Of a stretch of 64,000 nucleotides of DNA, positions 34,718 through 46,668 are shown piece after piece. Below the pieces are notes generated by a model. The model had not been told where the DNA came from. It searched no databases and was given only the letters and a program-made list of their open reading frames with translations. Position numbers and translations under genes: made by a program. Origin of the DNA: Balanoglossus misakiensis. Its lineage: Eukaryota > Hemichordata. Every line of letters starts with the position of its first letter. The first letter of the stretch is position 1. The DNA lies in assembly GCA_040954595.2 (NCBI GenBank), contig CM082584.2, forward strand, positions 4,092,001 through 4,156,000, read 5' to 3'.

Positions 34718-35712
34718 GTCACATAACAGCTTGTCTGTGAGCGCATTTACAAACTCTCGATCCCCCACTCCCAGTGGCCAGGAGTGTCCCCCACTCCCAG
34801 TGGCCAGGAGTGTGAGAATGTTGTATTATTAGTTCTCTGATATAGAAACCACATCCAAAACAACTTAGGTACTTTTCTGTTCTTATTTTTTAGGAATAAT
34901 GAATCAAACAAAATCAGACTTGGGCAAGAAAATGCTAAGGTAAACATGTAGTTACAAATGTGAGAAAAATTATTGAATGGTGAGAAGATTTTTGTATTTA
35001 TCCAAACTTGCAAACAAAAATGAACCAGTACATTACAAGTTCCCCTGGATAGTCGCAAATAAAACTGTTTGACCGTACAACTGTATTTCTCCTGGCTAGA
35101 GCCCATGGATCTGAACATCGAACATTTACCAGGGGAATGAGGGGTGCTCTTGTCCTAGCACCCACCTTTATATGTTAAAAAACTGTTGTACAGTAGATTT
35201 GCTAAAATAGAACATTTTATTTACTGAGAAGTAAAAGGATTGTGTTATACATACCTGATGTACAAGATGACAAGAAAATATTAAATAGGAAAAAAAATGT
35301 TGACAAACTTCAATATTACCTACTTCTATTTTACTCATCAATTGTTTATTTCAACTGTAAACATCAGCTGGGGCTCTAAATAACAGGATATTTTATAGAT
35401 TAACCCTTTCACCACTATGGTCCGGTCCAAATCCAATGTTTTCTATGGGAAGGTTGGACCTCTATAGAGGGAACTGGGGGTGAAAGGGTTAATGGAAGTG
35501 GGGCCTTTGCCTTCAGGAGCAAGGCCTCTACCAAGAGAAATACAGTAGATTAAGTTTGTTTGAACCAATATTACAATGGACAAGATAATTGACTGGACAA
35601 TTTTCAACATATCCTACGGGTAAAGATAGAGTTGGATGAATGACAATATTACATACAAACATATGTGGAATCCAAAGACCATTTATATCTTCATCAAGTT
35701 TTCAAAACCAAG
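34718..35712. other. Spacer between TRIM3 unit and MSH5 3' half
   Basis: Contains a direct duplication of about 26 bp (CCCCCACTCCCAGTGGCCAG, 34760 and 34786) and a small TTAA-flanked MITE at 35400-35492. No gene seen. Confidence 0.5.
35400..35492. mobile_element. 93-bp MITE with TTAA ends
   Basis: TTAACCCTTTCACC and GGTGAAAGGGTTAA are inverted ends, with further inner pairing (GGTCCAA/TTGGACC). Confidence 0.6.
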
Positions 35713-38700
35713 AATCCCTTCCCATTTACTATAATGCTGTGTCCCCAATCATGAAAAATTGTTTTGATTTGCTCAGGATGTGGTTTTTGAGACCTGTACA
35801 GGATATTGATCTCCTGAAGGAAAGACAAGCTGCAATCAGTTTTTTTGTCTCACCAAGAAATATTGAAGTATGCTCATCTCTACAAGACGCTCTACGGAAT
35901 ATCAAGAATGTCGCTGTACGTACATTGTGTATCTACTAAGTATATTTAAGTATTTTACAATTTTGAATGACAATTTTTCAACTTCATTATAGTTCATGCC
36001 AATTTTGTCACAAGTAAACATATACTGTATACTTACTTATAACAAATATAACTCGTGAGTAGAAGTTTTTTTTTCAAAAATACCATATATCCGCTATTAA
36101 TTTTAGATAAATTCTCTTTTGATTTGGATTTTCTTTCATAGTTTGCATTGTGTGTGTGCATTGTATGTGTTAGAGTGAAAGGTCCATCGTTTGAGGGCGC
36201 TCCCTATGTTAGCGCTCTTGAACGAATTGGATCTTGTGTGTGGAAGAACCAAATACATTAGTTTTATCAGAAACGTGTAGTACATGTATCTGTAGTATAT
36301 CGCAAACATATGGATTATGTATTATTGTTCTTTTTGTTTATTTATATTTCTAGAGAGTGTTGGGTCGGATGAAAACAGCTCAAGCCTCAATTGGTGACTG
36401 GCAAGCCTTATATCAGGTAATACACCAAGCTTATCTACTGGTCAAGTAAACAGTCTTCCAATAACTAATTCCCCTTGCGTAGTAGTTGTGGTCTTGCATC
36501 TTCTATTACTCTTAAAACATTCTGAACTAATTTCGGAATTCCACTGTTTGAAAATAATACATTCCCTATTTGAAAACATTCAATATTGATGAAGGAATAA
36601 TAATTAGAGGTTTATAAAAGTGACATAAAATTTTTGTTTGTAAGCCTATAATTTGTGCCACATCAATTCTCTCCAAGTTTCACAAGACTTAGTAAATAAA
36701 TCTACAATAGGTACACACTTTAAAGATAACCGAGATCATTGATATGAAAGAGATATCTTGTCTTAAATTATTTATTACGTGTTACTTGTAGACTGCCTAC
36801 AATGCAATATACATTGGTGATATATGCAGAGCTCAGACTGCTAATGTGGCCATCTTTAAGAAGGTAAGGAAACTTTCATAAGCAATTTACATATACTGTT
36901 TTGTATTGGTTTTAGAAATGTAACAAATGAGTCTGTTAATGTGTAAGAAAGAAGTCGAGACTTTCTAAAATAGTCAGTGTTTGCCAATGTCACCTGTGAT
37001 TTTTTTCCTGTACACCTATTTCTGTGTAATTCCCAAATGGGAGCACAGTGTCCTTGATGCTATGTTTTTCTGTCTGATTGCTTTGAAATTTGGGTTACAG
37101 GTTCCTGATAGATATATGTGCAACTTATCAGAAATTATTTAGTTAGTTTGTAATTTTCTTTATTTTTGGTCAAAAAGCACTAATGATTCAGTGGATGCAA
37201 AATGCAAACAATAGATATGCAATGCAGAGGGCCATCTGAAAGTCTTCTTTGCACCTGCACTACAATGGTTGAGAGTTGAGACCAGGTCATAGGCCAAGAA
37301 TGCACTATTTTGAAGCCCTACAAATTCAATTTTTCCATGTGATTTTTATATGAAAATGGGTGACTTGTGGTTGGTGAAAAGGACTTTTTTGGGGCTAATC
37401 AACCTCCCAGGACACACACACAAAAATCATCCCTGGTGACCTCCCCTATTAAAATATTACACCCTGCAATCTGAATGAATGGTAAGAAGTGACACCTTGG
37501 TTACATGTAACTCCAGTTTGAGTTTCATTACGACAGGGATGAGGCTGTTTTCTTCATGTGCTCTTTGCGCTAACACATTTATTCCAAACAGAGATGCTCA
37601 CATAGCTGCATGTCCTGACAATGTGATATTTACAGGCCTTGTAATTTTCTCCATTTTGTTATTTTCGACAGATAAGCAGAACATTCACTGAGGATTTACA
37701 TTATATTGCCGGCCTGATTATCAAAATTGTAAGACCTGGTTATTTTGTTTTAATGTCCTCCAGACAAACCCAGAATAGAGACATAGATTCAGGCAGGGCA
37801 AAGGGGGGGTAATTTAACAGCAGGGGATTATGCAATGCAAACACTTGAACTGGCCAGTAACGTTTGAATTCCTCATTTGCATACAGTTTTTCAACTTTTT
37901 TCAGAACGAAAGTTCAGTAACTTGCAACCCATTTCTGACAATTATTTCACCCCAGGCACATTACTGGTACTATGAATGTACTACATGTGATTTTTCATGA
38001 AGTTTTATCGAGAAGAATTTCTTTAATTCCACTTACAAAATTGTGATCACGAAATTCAAAGTGACCTTGAAGTTAAAAAATAAAAAAAAAAATATCTGCC
38101 ATACCCACACAAAAATTAACCCCCTCAGGTTTTAGAAACATTATTAAACTCCTCTATTCGTAATTTTGACATGAATATATCCATGCCGTGGGTCAAGGAC
38201 CACAATTTACAGTGCCATAGGTCAGTCCTGAGAAGTCAGTCAGCGTGAATAGTGTATAGACTCCGTATGTAATATGCTAATGAGAGTTAACGACGCGTTG
38301 AAAAGGAAGCCATTACGTCATGGGTTAACATGCGTTGACCTACTTCAATGCATACACATATGGCAAACACGGCTGTACTCGTCGATGGCGAAGGCAATTT
38401 TTACACCGTCATTACTCCACAACGGAGCGGCTCACACTATTATAAATTCACGGTAACTTAGTTCAATATCTTCCTAACCTACCCAATTTTTTTCAAGACA
38501 AGAAATCTTTTCCGTGAGTCAGGGACCACAATTTAAACCAACATACCGAAACTGTCTTTCTCGGGAACGCGTCGTTAAAACTTCACGAAAAATCATCCTA
38601 TCATTGACTGTGGTGTTTCATACACGTCTTAGAAAAATGGATGCACTACGATCACTTGAAGTACCGAAAATCTCCGTTTGAAAATTTTTCCAACCGGCCG

Positions 38701-41700
38701 TAACTGCCACTCAGTGACGTTCACATTCAAATAGATCTCTTTGATGTCACCGCCGTAATTACCCCCCCTTTGCCTTGCCTGGATTATCATAAGGCCAAAA
38801 TAAAAATATGTGCTGTTCCGATTACCCGACCTACCCTAATTTTAACCCGCCGACCCTAAACTTGTTAAAGCTTAATTAACCTGTAAGTAAAAATAATGTC
38901 AAATATACAAAATTTATGAAAATTGCGCGAAATATGATGAAATTGCGCGCATCACGCAAGAACTATGACATCTTTAATTCTTCTACACTAAAGCTGCCAG
39001 AGAAAAAAAAAATGCAAAATAAAAAAAATTCAATACCTACCTACCCTATTTTAAAAAACAACGTAATCGGAACAGCACATGTTATTTTGGGGGGCCTAAT
39101 ATCAATTATAATTTCTGTCCATGTACACTTCTGTTTATCTGCAGCCATTGAATAGACATCAGTGAAAAGTACAGGATAAGTACCGGGCAACAGCAATATA
39201 GTTTTCAAATATGAAACCTGTAATTGAGAATGACTTGATTTAATACATGGATATATTGGTGATGATCTAATGTCTTTACAATGGTAAAATGATCAAAATA
39301 TCTTTTTGTTCATTTATTTAGTTATATTATAGTAAGACACAGTATACATATTTTCATGACTATCTATGGATGGGAAATAATGCAATAAATTCATTTTTCA
39401 GTGATGAGAATTTCTGAAGTGAAGTCAAGATGTTATTTAGCTAAATACTTGAAGAGAACAAATATTCACTTGTTATTTCCAGGTGGATTTTGAAGAATCT
39501 GCTGTTCTGAACAAGTTTGTTGTGAAACCAAACGTAGACAAGGCTCTGGATGAAAGTGAGTTGACAATAGTAGATACATGTTACTACTATTAAAGGGACA
39601 AAGTCTCTCTCTCACTGCCCTTTTTTCCATTAATTATTTTTGATACAAGACAATGTTTATGTTATTCTACATGTGGATATATAGTGAATCAACGTTCGAC
39701 CACACACAACTTCCATCCCACTTGTAGACACGAGATATGAGAGTAAAAATCTCGCCAAAATGAATAAACGGTAGTTGGCAATTTTTTTCACTCTCGTGTC
39801 TACAAGTGGGATGGAAGTTGTGTGTGGTCGAACGTTGATTCGCTTTATATCCACAATGTAGAATAACATAAACAGTGTCTTGTATCAAACAAAATTATGG
39901 TAATGGAAAAAGCTAAGAGAGACTTTGACTCTTTAATAATATTTCACACACTCTCTGTCACATGCATATGTGACCACATGATTATATTGTATGATAGAAC
40001 GCCATAGGTTATGCCAGTAGGTGTATAATATTTATTTATAATAATATGTATTTGTAATGACTGTATTCCAGAGAAGGAAACCTACAATGGATTGCCAGAT
40101 TTTATGACCAAGATTGCCAGAGAGGAGTTGAAGAAACTTGGTGATGACATCAAGGAATGCAATGTGGTGTATTTACCTCAGCTGGGTTATCTTCTGGCTA
40201 TTCCAAGATCCTCAATTATGTCAGAGAAGCAAGACTTTCAAATGCCATCACTTGAGTTTGTGGTGAGTCAACTTTGATAGTCTCGGTTCTTATAGAAAAC
40301 CGTACCGCGTAAGTAAAAGATGTCGCCGTTCCCTACATCTGATTTTAATCAGATTGGGTTCTACCACAGTACAGGACATTGATAACATTATGATTTGATA
40401 AATGATTTGTTGTTTTGGCTGTTTAAGGCATACGGTCACCTACGGAAATTTAGCTACAGTTTCCATGGTAAACTTGAAATCTTGCCAATCATGGATTTTC
40501 AGTGGGTGGCACACGCGAAAAAAAGAGCGCCACCTTATGTTCTTTAGAACCCTCAAATATTCCATTTCAGCCATATATATGGGCATATGTAAATTGGAGG
40601 TGACTGTATACCTTTAAGTGTAAGTTTATACCATAACCAAAGATGTTTCGAATATTATCCAAACAGTGATCTTTTCCATGTTCACTTTGTAGTTCTTGTC
40701 AAATAATACGGTTCATTACAAGAGTGCCAGTACAAGAGGTGAGTAAATGTTTGACTGTTTCACTCAGAGTTCATACATTCCTGGAAAATCTTTGAAAGTT
40801 CTTAAAATGTGAAACCTGGAATATCTGTTAGAGTTAAAAAAATCGCTCCTGGAGAATTCTATCTATCGTGATGCCATAAACTGGAAAATGTTTTAACCTG
40901 AAGCAATGACTGGCCTTTTTAATCTGTTGATCTAACAGGGAATATATCAATGACATATGACTTGTTATAACATTACTTACCAGTAGCTTTGTTACAGTTG
41001 GGGAGAAATAATGAAAAGCTGAGAAATTTATATGGCTTGCCTGAGTGGTCACATGTTTGTAACATGTTTAAGTTCAAGCAACCTTTTGATAGTTCTATAA
41101 ATTTTTGTTTGGTTTTTGGCCAATCTTACAGCAATGGAGTTCTGTTCTACCTTATATTATTGCAAATAGCCATAATAAACACCCTACTTTTCTCCATATG
41201 TGGGATTTTTTTTTAAATTATTAATACAATACTTTGAGTCTAGATTACATTATTATATTTTTATGAATCTATTTTATTTTAAATTGTTTATTTTGTATAT
41301 TATGTCAAATTGATTCACTTTATTTTATGAATTATTTTTGCTTGATTTACATTGTGGTTGTTTTATTTATTGTTTTGTTTTGTTTTGTATTTGTTTTGTT
41401 TTTGTTTTGTTTTTGTTCTTAACTGCCACGCAAAGAGTTGCCTGAGGGGGGATGATAAAGAATAATGTTATTGGTGTTTGGTGTACACTTCAATCTTCAG
41501 AATTGGATGCAATACTGGGAGATACTCAATGTGAAATAACAGGTAATATTATTTTACTTGAAAAATTCTCATGCATTTTACTGCTGTTATATCCTTATTA
41601 ACAATAGTATAATGAAAAAAATGGATTCAGATTATGATCAAAGCTTGGTTCTCCATGGTTTTTTTTCAAAAATATCAAATAAATAAACAAACAAACAAAC

Positions 41701-44700
41701 AAACAATTATTTGTTTGTTTATTATGCCAATCAATAATAACAAACAAACACAGGAGCGCCCCCTGTGCTGAAACATGAACACAGATAGTATCTTGATAAT
41801 CAAGATACCTAGTCTGATTTGTATTTAATTGAATTGAATTGTATTGTATTGTATTGTATTGTATTGTATTGTATTGTATTGTATGGTATTGTATTGTATT
41901 GTACATGTATTTTGTTGCAGACCATGAGACAACTATCATGCATAGACTTCAAAATACTATCTTAGAGCACAGCAAAGTCTTAAATGCAGTTCTGGAATAT
42001 GCTGCTGAACTGGATTGGTAAGATGATAACAAAAACATATTTTCAAACTTGTACTTGTGAATTCTATGGGATTCGTCACAAAATATGTGCATTGTACAGA
42101 TGGTAATTTTGAGCTATAAAGTGGCTATTTGTAGTGTAGTAATAAAAGCCTTCTTGCAATATTTGTAAACTAATCATGAGTAAACTATATTAGTATGTAC
42201 ATGAACATGTATTGTTTTGTTAACAATTAAGTACACCGGTAGTCAGGAGAAATTGACAGGTATATAGAATACTGTAAAACACTTTATTTTCGCGAGTTGA
42301 AATTTTCGCGATATCGACAGAAGCCACTGTTTCACGAGTATTAATTTTCGCGTTCTCTTATTTCATTCACTGCATCATTATCTTAAAAATAAATTTGCGC
42401 GACTTTTTATTTTCACGCTTTTTTGGTTGTCGCGTATTTTGCGAAAATTTTTTGCTCGCGAAAATAACATGTTTTACAGTATTAAAGCCAACATGCATTT
42501 GTGTTTCTTTTCAGTCTAATATCACTGGCTGTATGCGCAAAGGAATATAACTACACACAACCAGTATTAACACAAAACAATGTAATACACATCAGAGGTG
42601 GCAGACATCCACTACAAGAACTTTGTGTCAGTCCATTTGTACCAAACGATACTCTATCTGGTGACAAAGGCAGCAAAATTAAATTTCTGACTGGTCCAAA
42701 TTCAAGTGGTAAAAGTGTCTACATAAAGCAGGTAATGTACAACTCTCCCTACCTTAAATAGGTTTTAAGCTACCTTAGTGAGTGCTGAAAATCTCATATG
42801 GTCGACACAATTTCAAGATGGCCGATTTTTGCCATGTTTAAGATGTCACAAGCTTGATGATGGGTCATTCTGAAACTTTTTAACAGAAAAAATAACAAAA
42901 TGTGAAAAAAGTTTAATGAGTTTAAAATGCTAACTACAAAGACGGACATGTTTGACCAAAGGAAGTCATGAAATACAGTAAATATATCATTTCTTCTATC
43001 TCTTACTACAGTGGGTTGTCGACTTTTCGCCCAGAATGCAATGTGATTTGACCCCCTAGCGCAAAGTGAAAACATATTTAAGGCAGCCAGAATTGGGTGT
43101 ATAATGATATCTGTCAGAAAAAAATTGAGAAGCCCTGTGCTCCGCACCTAATCTGATTAAAAATTAGATGTAGAGTTAGATGTTGTGTTTACTTTTGCTG
43201 ATTCTTGGATGTTCTGTTTGGAAGGAGCCAAGACAGAGAACAGAACAGCCAAAGCCGAGAGAACAGAAAAGCCAAAACTATCGTACCAGCGCCTAAATCT
43301 GCATCTGATTTTAATCAGATTGCTCCTTACCATGACACTGTCTATTAAGGTTTAATCTTTAGGAACAGAAAAATAAATAGAGAAGTAGAGAGGTAACATA
43401 TTCAACTGAAATCATGCCTTGCGTTTTGGAAAATGTCCTGAAATAGAGAGGTGTCTGTAATGAAAGGTTTCACTGTATCACAGGTGAAGTATAGGCGTCC
43501 ATCACGATAAAAAATAGACGGAGAAACAAACAAAACAAGCAAAAAAAAAAAAACTCATGATAAACAAAAAATAAAGAAACAACAACCACAGTCATGATAA
43601 ACAACATGGTGTCTTGAATTGAGCTGCCCACTCGCGCGATCAAGCAGCTGACACAAGCAGTGGCTTGTGTCAAAGGTCCCATCCGTATTCTAGTAAATTG
43701 CTATATTTTAATATGGAAGCAGATCCTTTTTATTTTTTATCAACCCCCCCCCCCCCCCTGTATATGTTGTTAACAGATCTTGGTGTTGGTATTAAACCTG
43801 TGTTGTGAGGGCTACTATGAAATTTTGCACGTCTGAACTTTTCATGCCATTTAACATAACCTACATTTTGACAGGTTGGTCTGATTGTATTTCTGGCTCA
43901 TATTGGGAGTTTTGTACCAGCCGAGTCTGCCCACATTTGTATGCTGGATAGAATCTTTACCAGGATTCATTCCAGGGAATCTGTCACCACTGGCCTCTCC
44001 ACATTCCTTCTTGATCTCAATCAGGTGAGAATGTTACAAGATATTAGGTTTTTAAAGGGTGTGACGATCGTCTTTTGCGCATGTGCCAAACCAGAGACTC
44101 TATGGTTACAAAAATTGTATACAGTCAATACAACAGGCAAGATGGCGGCGACCATAGTCTGCGTCGGAGACCAGGAAAAGACAGAAAAGTGGGTGAAAAG
44201 AAGGGACAAAACTAAAGTCTACTTATATGATATGCATGAAATATAGAAGGAAGCGAATGTAGTCCACTATTTGAATGCTTCGAATGCAAAATTTGCAGAA
44301 GATTTGGTTTGGACATAATGTTTGTACACACGACATTACGCACATGTACATAAAGTTGATCGACAGCCTTAAACAGCTCATGTGTATTTCTACTCATGTA
44401 TTATATCATAATTGGATTCATCAGCCAACAGATGAAAAAGCTCAGTTGTAGAATATACACACCCACCATTCCTGGATAATATACAATAAAGAAGCTTGAG
44501 AAAGTAAATTATAAAATCTTTGAAACAATGAAATTTTACACCAAAATATAGAAATTCAGTTGAACAATATCTGAAAAAATTGTTTCTGTAGGATGTGCAC
44601 GATAATAGTAAAGATTTATAACAAACTTTGTCTATAGTAAAACGGGTTATTTTTGCGTCAGGAAATTTTCGCTCTATCAAAAGAGGTAACTGGTTACATG

Positions 44701-46668
44701 AGTATTAATTTTTGTTCTCACTAACTGCATCGTTGTCTCTGAAAAATATTTTACACTACTTTTTATCTTCACATTTTTTTGGCTCGCATATTTCGCGAAA
44801 TTTATTATTCGCGAAAATAACCAGTTTTACAGTATTTGTTTATAAATTTAATTATGTTACATCCATTGCTGCTGTTGCTGGTTTCAAATACATATATAAT
44901 ATTTCTTTATAGATTTGTGTGGCATTAAAGTATGCAGGTCAGCGTTCAGTGGTGTTGCTGGATGAATTTGGAAAGGGTACACAGACAATGGATGGAATAG
45001 CCTTACTATGTGGCTGTTTACAGCATTGGATAAACCAGGCCAAGAATTGTCCTCATGTCTTGGTATCTTCTCATTTCAATACCATTGTACATCAACATCT
45101 GCTGTCAAGGTCATCCATCATTCAATTTCAGGTCAGTCAATCTTTGCATCTCCTGTTTTAGTGTCGCTATATTCAAACTGGGATGTTCACATGAAACAAA
45201 ATTAGAAGACATCAACTTGAAAGGAAGACTGTCATATTTCTGATCATCTTTCCAAAGGCACATCCTACCTTAATTGTTTTATTCCTCTCTGATAGATGAT
45301 GGAAGTTTTGGAAGACAAGGATGAATTGGTGTCCCTCTATCAATTAATTGATGGCCATAATAGCAGCAGTTATGCCCACCATGTTGCCAAAGTTGCTGGA
45401 TTACCGACCAAGATACTGGTCAGAGCTCAAGAGGTCATTTTCAATTATTCTTTATTTCATGCAGTAATCTTTATCCCTTTCATCCCCAGTATTCACTATA
45501 GAGGTCTTACTCATACCATAGAAAAGAAGGGTAAAATTGCAGTTTCTGAGTCTGCATAGGCAAACCATGGTATGTTTGTGTGAATAGGAACATCCCTACT
45601 TTAAAGCCCCCATAGCTGTCAAATTTCACATATTTTTTCCACACAAAAAACATCAAATATATTGCGTATCCTCTAAAATCTTCACCATTAAGCCGTATAA
45701 CTTGCATTTGCATCAGGTTGTCATCTCTTGGCGACACATACCACGATAGCTGTGTACTGTTTCTATGGAGGCTGAATAAATGGGTGTGGCACCTGTTTAA
45801 TATATAGGCATGTATACCTATCAGTAAGCTTATTTAGACGGACCAATTTTAAGTTGGAAAATACAATCATGAAAATAATGCAAAAAGTGTCAGCTCTAGA
45901 GGCTTTAAAAATATCCTTTGGTGGCACAAGACTACAGATAACATGATTGAAAGGCACTGTCTTGCAGTTGTAAAAATGAGTAGCCGTGCAATCAACTAAT
46001 CTCAATTTAATAAATACTGCTTTGTGCACATTCTAAGATTACACACACAACATGAGTGATTTCAAGGAATGATTTTGTATACGAAAAATTAAGATATTTT
46101 TCAAAGGTACAGGACTGATGGTGATGCATTTTTTTTTATTTGTCAAGAACAAATGTCATGACAACAAGTTTGTTAGAAGGCACACTGACTGATGCGGTGT
46201 GCTCATTTGAAGAGTTTGGACAGATACAGACTTACTGTAAAATGGGTTATTTTCGCGACAGGAAATTTTCAAAGGAGGCAACTGTTACGCAAGAATTAAA
46301 TTTTCGCGTTCTCTTATTTTTACTGGATAGTTATCTCCGAAAAACGTTTTATGTGACCTTTTATTTTCACATTTTTTTGGCTCTCGCGTATTTCGCGTAA
46401 ATTTTTTTCTCGCGAAAATAACCCGTTTTACAGTATTCAGCCTCAGCTTGCTACAGTGATTCATTAACATGTATCTATCCTTTGGTGATTACAGGTGTGG
46501 TCGTTGCTTCAACAGAAGAAAGCAATACACATTCCGCATGTATCCAATGATGACAAGAAGAAGAGCTATGAAGCAGTTGTTCGACAATTTCTGAATTTGA
46601 ATTTTGAGAAGGATAATCTTCAATCGTTTCTTGGTCAATTGATTACCATTGTTTCTCAGAAAACATGA
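35713..46668 (+). CDS. MSH5: MSH5 3' half: 14 exons coding the C-terminal two thirds
   Basis: MSH5 pairs with MSH4 to stabilise meiotic recombination intermediates in the nucleus. Exons: 35713-35915, 36354-36416, 36792-36863, 37672-37728, 39483-39555, 40072-40262, 40693-40738, 41501-41542, 41921-42017, 42515-42731, 43875-44024, 44913-45131, 45296-45433, 46495-46668. Phases agree at every join, 1742 nt in all, ending in TGA. Recognisable blocks: [44 protein letters not shown], Walker [21 protein letters not shown], Walker [12 protein letters not shown], and an IRxGK-poor MSH5-type tail. The first exon needs a phase-1 partner; the last MSH5 exon of the other half (ending 59693) has that phase but lies downstream. 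No stop codon interrupts these exons. Start of the first exon is the least certain boundary. Confidence 0.9.
37790..38781. mobile_element. ~990-bp non-autonomous DNA transposon in MSH5 intron
   Basis: Inverted ends CAGGCAGGGCAAAGGGGGGG and its near complement CCCCCCCTTTGCCTTGCCTG. The CAGGCA...CAAAG ends resemble hAT termini. No transposase ORF inside. Confidence 0.65.
38791..39098. mobile_element. ~308-bp MITE in MSH5 intron
   Basis: Left end AAGGCCAAAATAAAAATATG continuing TGCTGTTCCGATTAC; the right end is the inverted form GTAATCGGAACAGCACAT followed by GGGGGGCCT. It lies 9 bp from the previous element. Confidence 0.7.
39590..39936. mobile_element. ~347-bp long-TIR element in MSH5 intron
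   Basis: Inverted arms of roughly 145 bp, starting TTAAAGGGACAAAGTCTCTC and ending GAGAGACTTTGACTCTTTAA. The inner part (39657-39733 with 39792-39870) is almost perfectly complementary and would form a strong RNA hairpin in the MSH5 pre-mRNA. Confidence 0.75.
40322..40358. repeat. Single end of the 9678 MITE family
   Basis: GTCGCCGTTCCCTACATCTG followed by ATTTTAATCAGATTGG; no partner end nearby. Intron of MSH5. Confidence 0.6.
41688..41726. repeat. (CAAA)n facing (TTTG)n
   Basis: A run of ACAA units followed directly by TTTGTTTG, a small simple-repeat hairpin. Confidence 0.7.
41826..41912. repeat. (ATTGT)n microsatellite
   Basis: About 15 pentanucleotide units ending close to the acceptor of the exon at 41921. 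ORFs in it are artefacts. Confidence 0.9.
42270..42481. mobile_element. TACTGTAAAAC-family MITE, copy 1
   Basis: TACTGTAAAACACTTTATTT to AACATGTTTTACAGTA, TA-flanked, with TTTTCGCG motifs inside. MSH5 intron. Confidence 0.8.
42515..42731 (+). CDS. MSH5: MSH5 exon with Walker A
   Basis: Encodes [18 protein letters not shown] and the P-loop [16 protein letters not shown]. The GKS lysine and serine needed for ATP binding are present. Phase 2 in, phase 0 out. Confidence 0.93.
43147..43324. mobile_element. ~178-bp MITE related to the 9678 family
   Basis: Ends CTAATCTGATTAAAAATTAG and GCATCTGATTTTAATCAGATT. Flanks GCTCCGCA and GCTCCTTA match at 6 of 8 bases, fitting an old 8-bp duplication. Confidence 0.55.
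44634..44834. mobile_element. TACTGTAAAAC-family MITE, copy 2
   Basis: Slightly eroded left end TAGTAAAACGGGTTATTTTT; right end AATAACCAGTTTTACAGTA. It ends about 80 bp before the Walker B exon. Confidence 0.75.
44913..45131 (+). CDS. MSH5: MSH5 exon with Walker B
   Basis: Encodes [17 protein letters not shown], the conserved MutS Walker B and following turn, then HVLVSSHF, the H-loop region. 73 codons, phase 0 at both ends. Confidence 0.93.
46233..46435. mobile_element. TACTGTAAAAC-family MITE, copy 3
   Basis: TACTGTAAAATGGGTTATTT to AATAACCCGTTTTACAGTA. It lies about 60 bp before the last MSH5 exon. Confidence 0.8.

Noticed and set aside
41839-42021. 60-residue ORF with VLYCI repeats
   Set aside because: Translation of the ATTGT microsatellite running into a real MSH5 exon.
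43941-44246. Extension of the MSH5 exon past 44024
   Set aside because: A clear donor (CAATCAG|GTGAGA) ends the conserved frame at [11 protein letters not shown]; the rest is intron.
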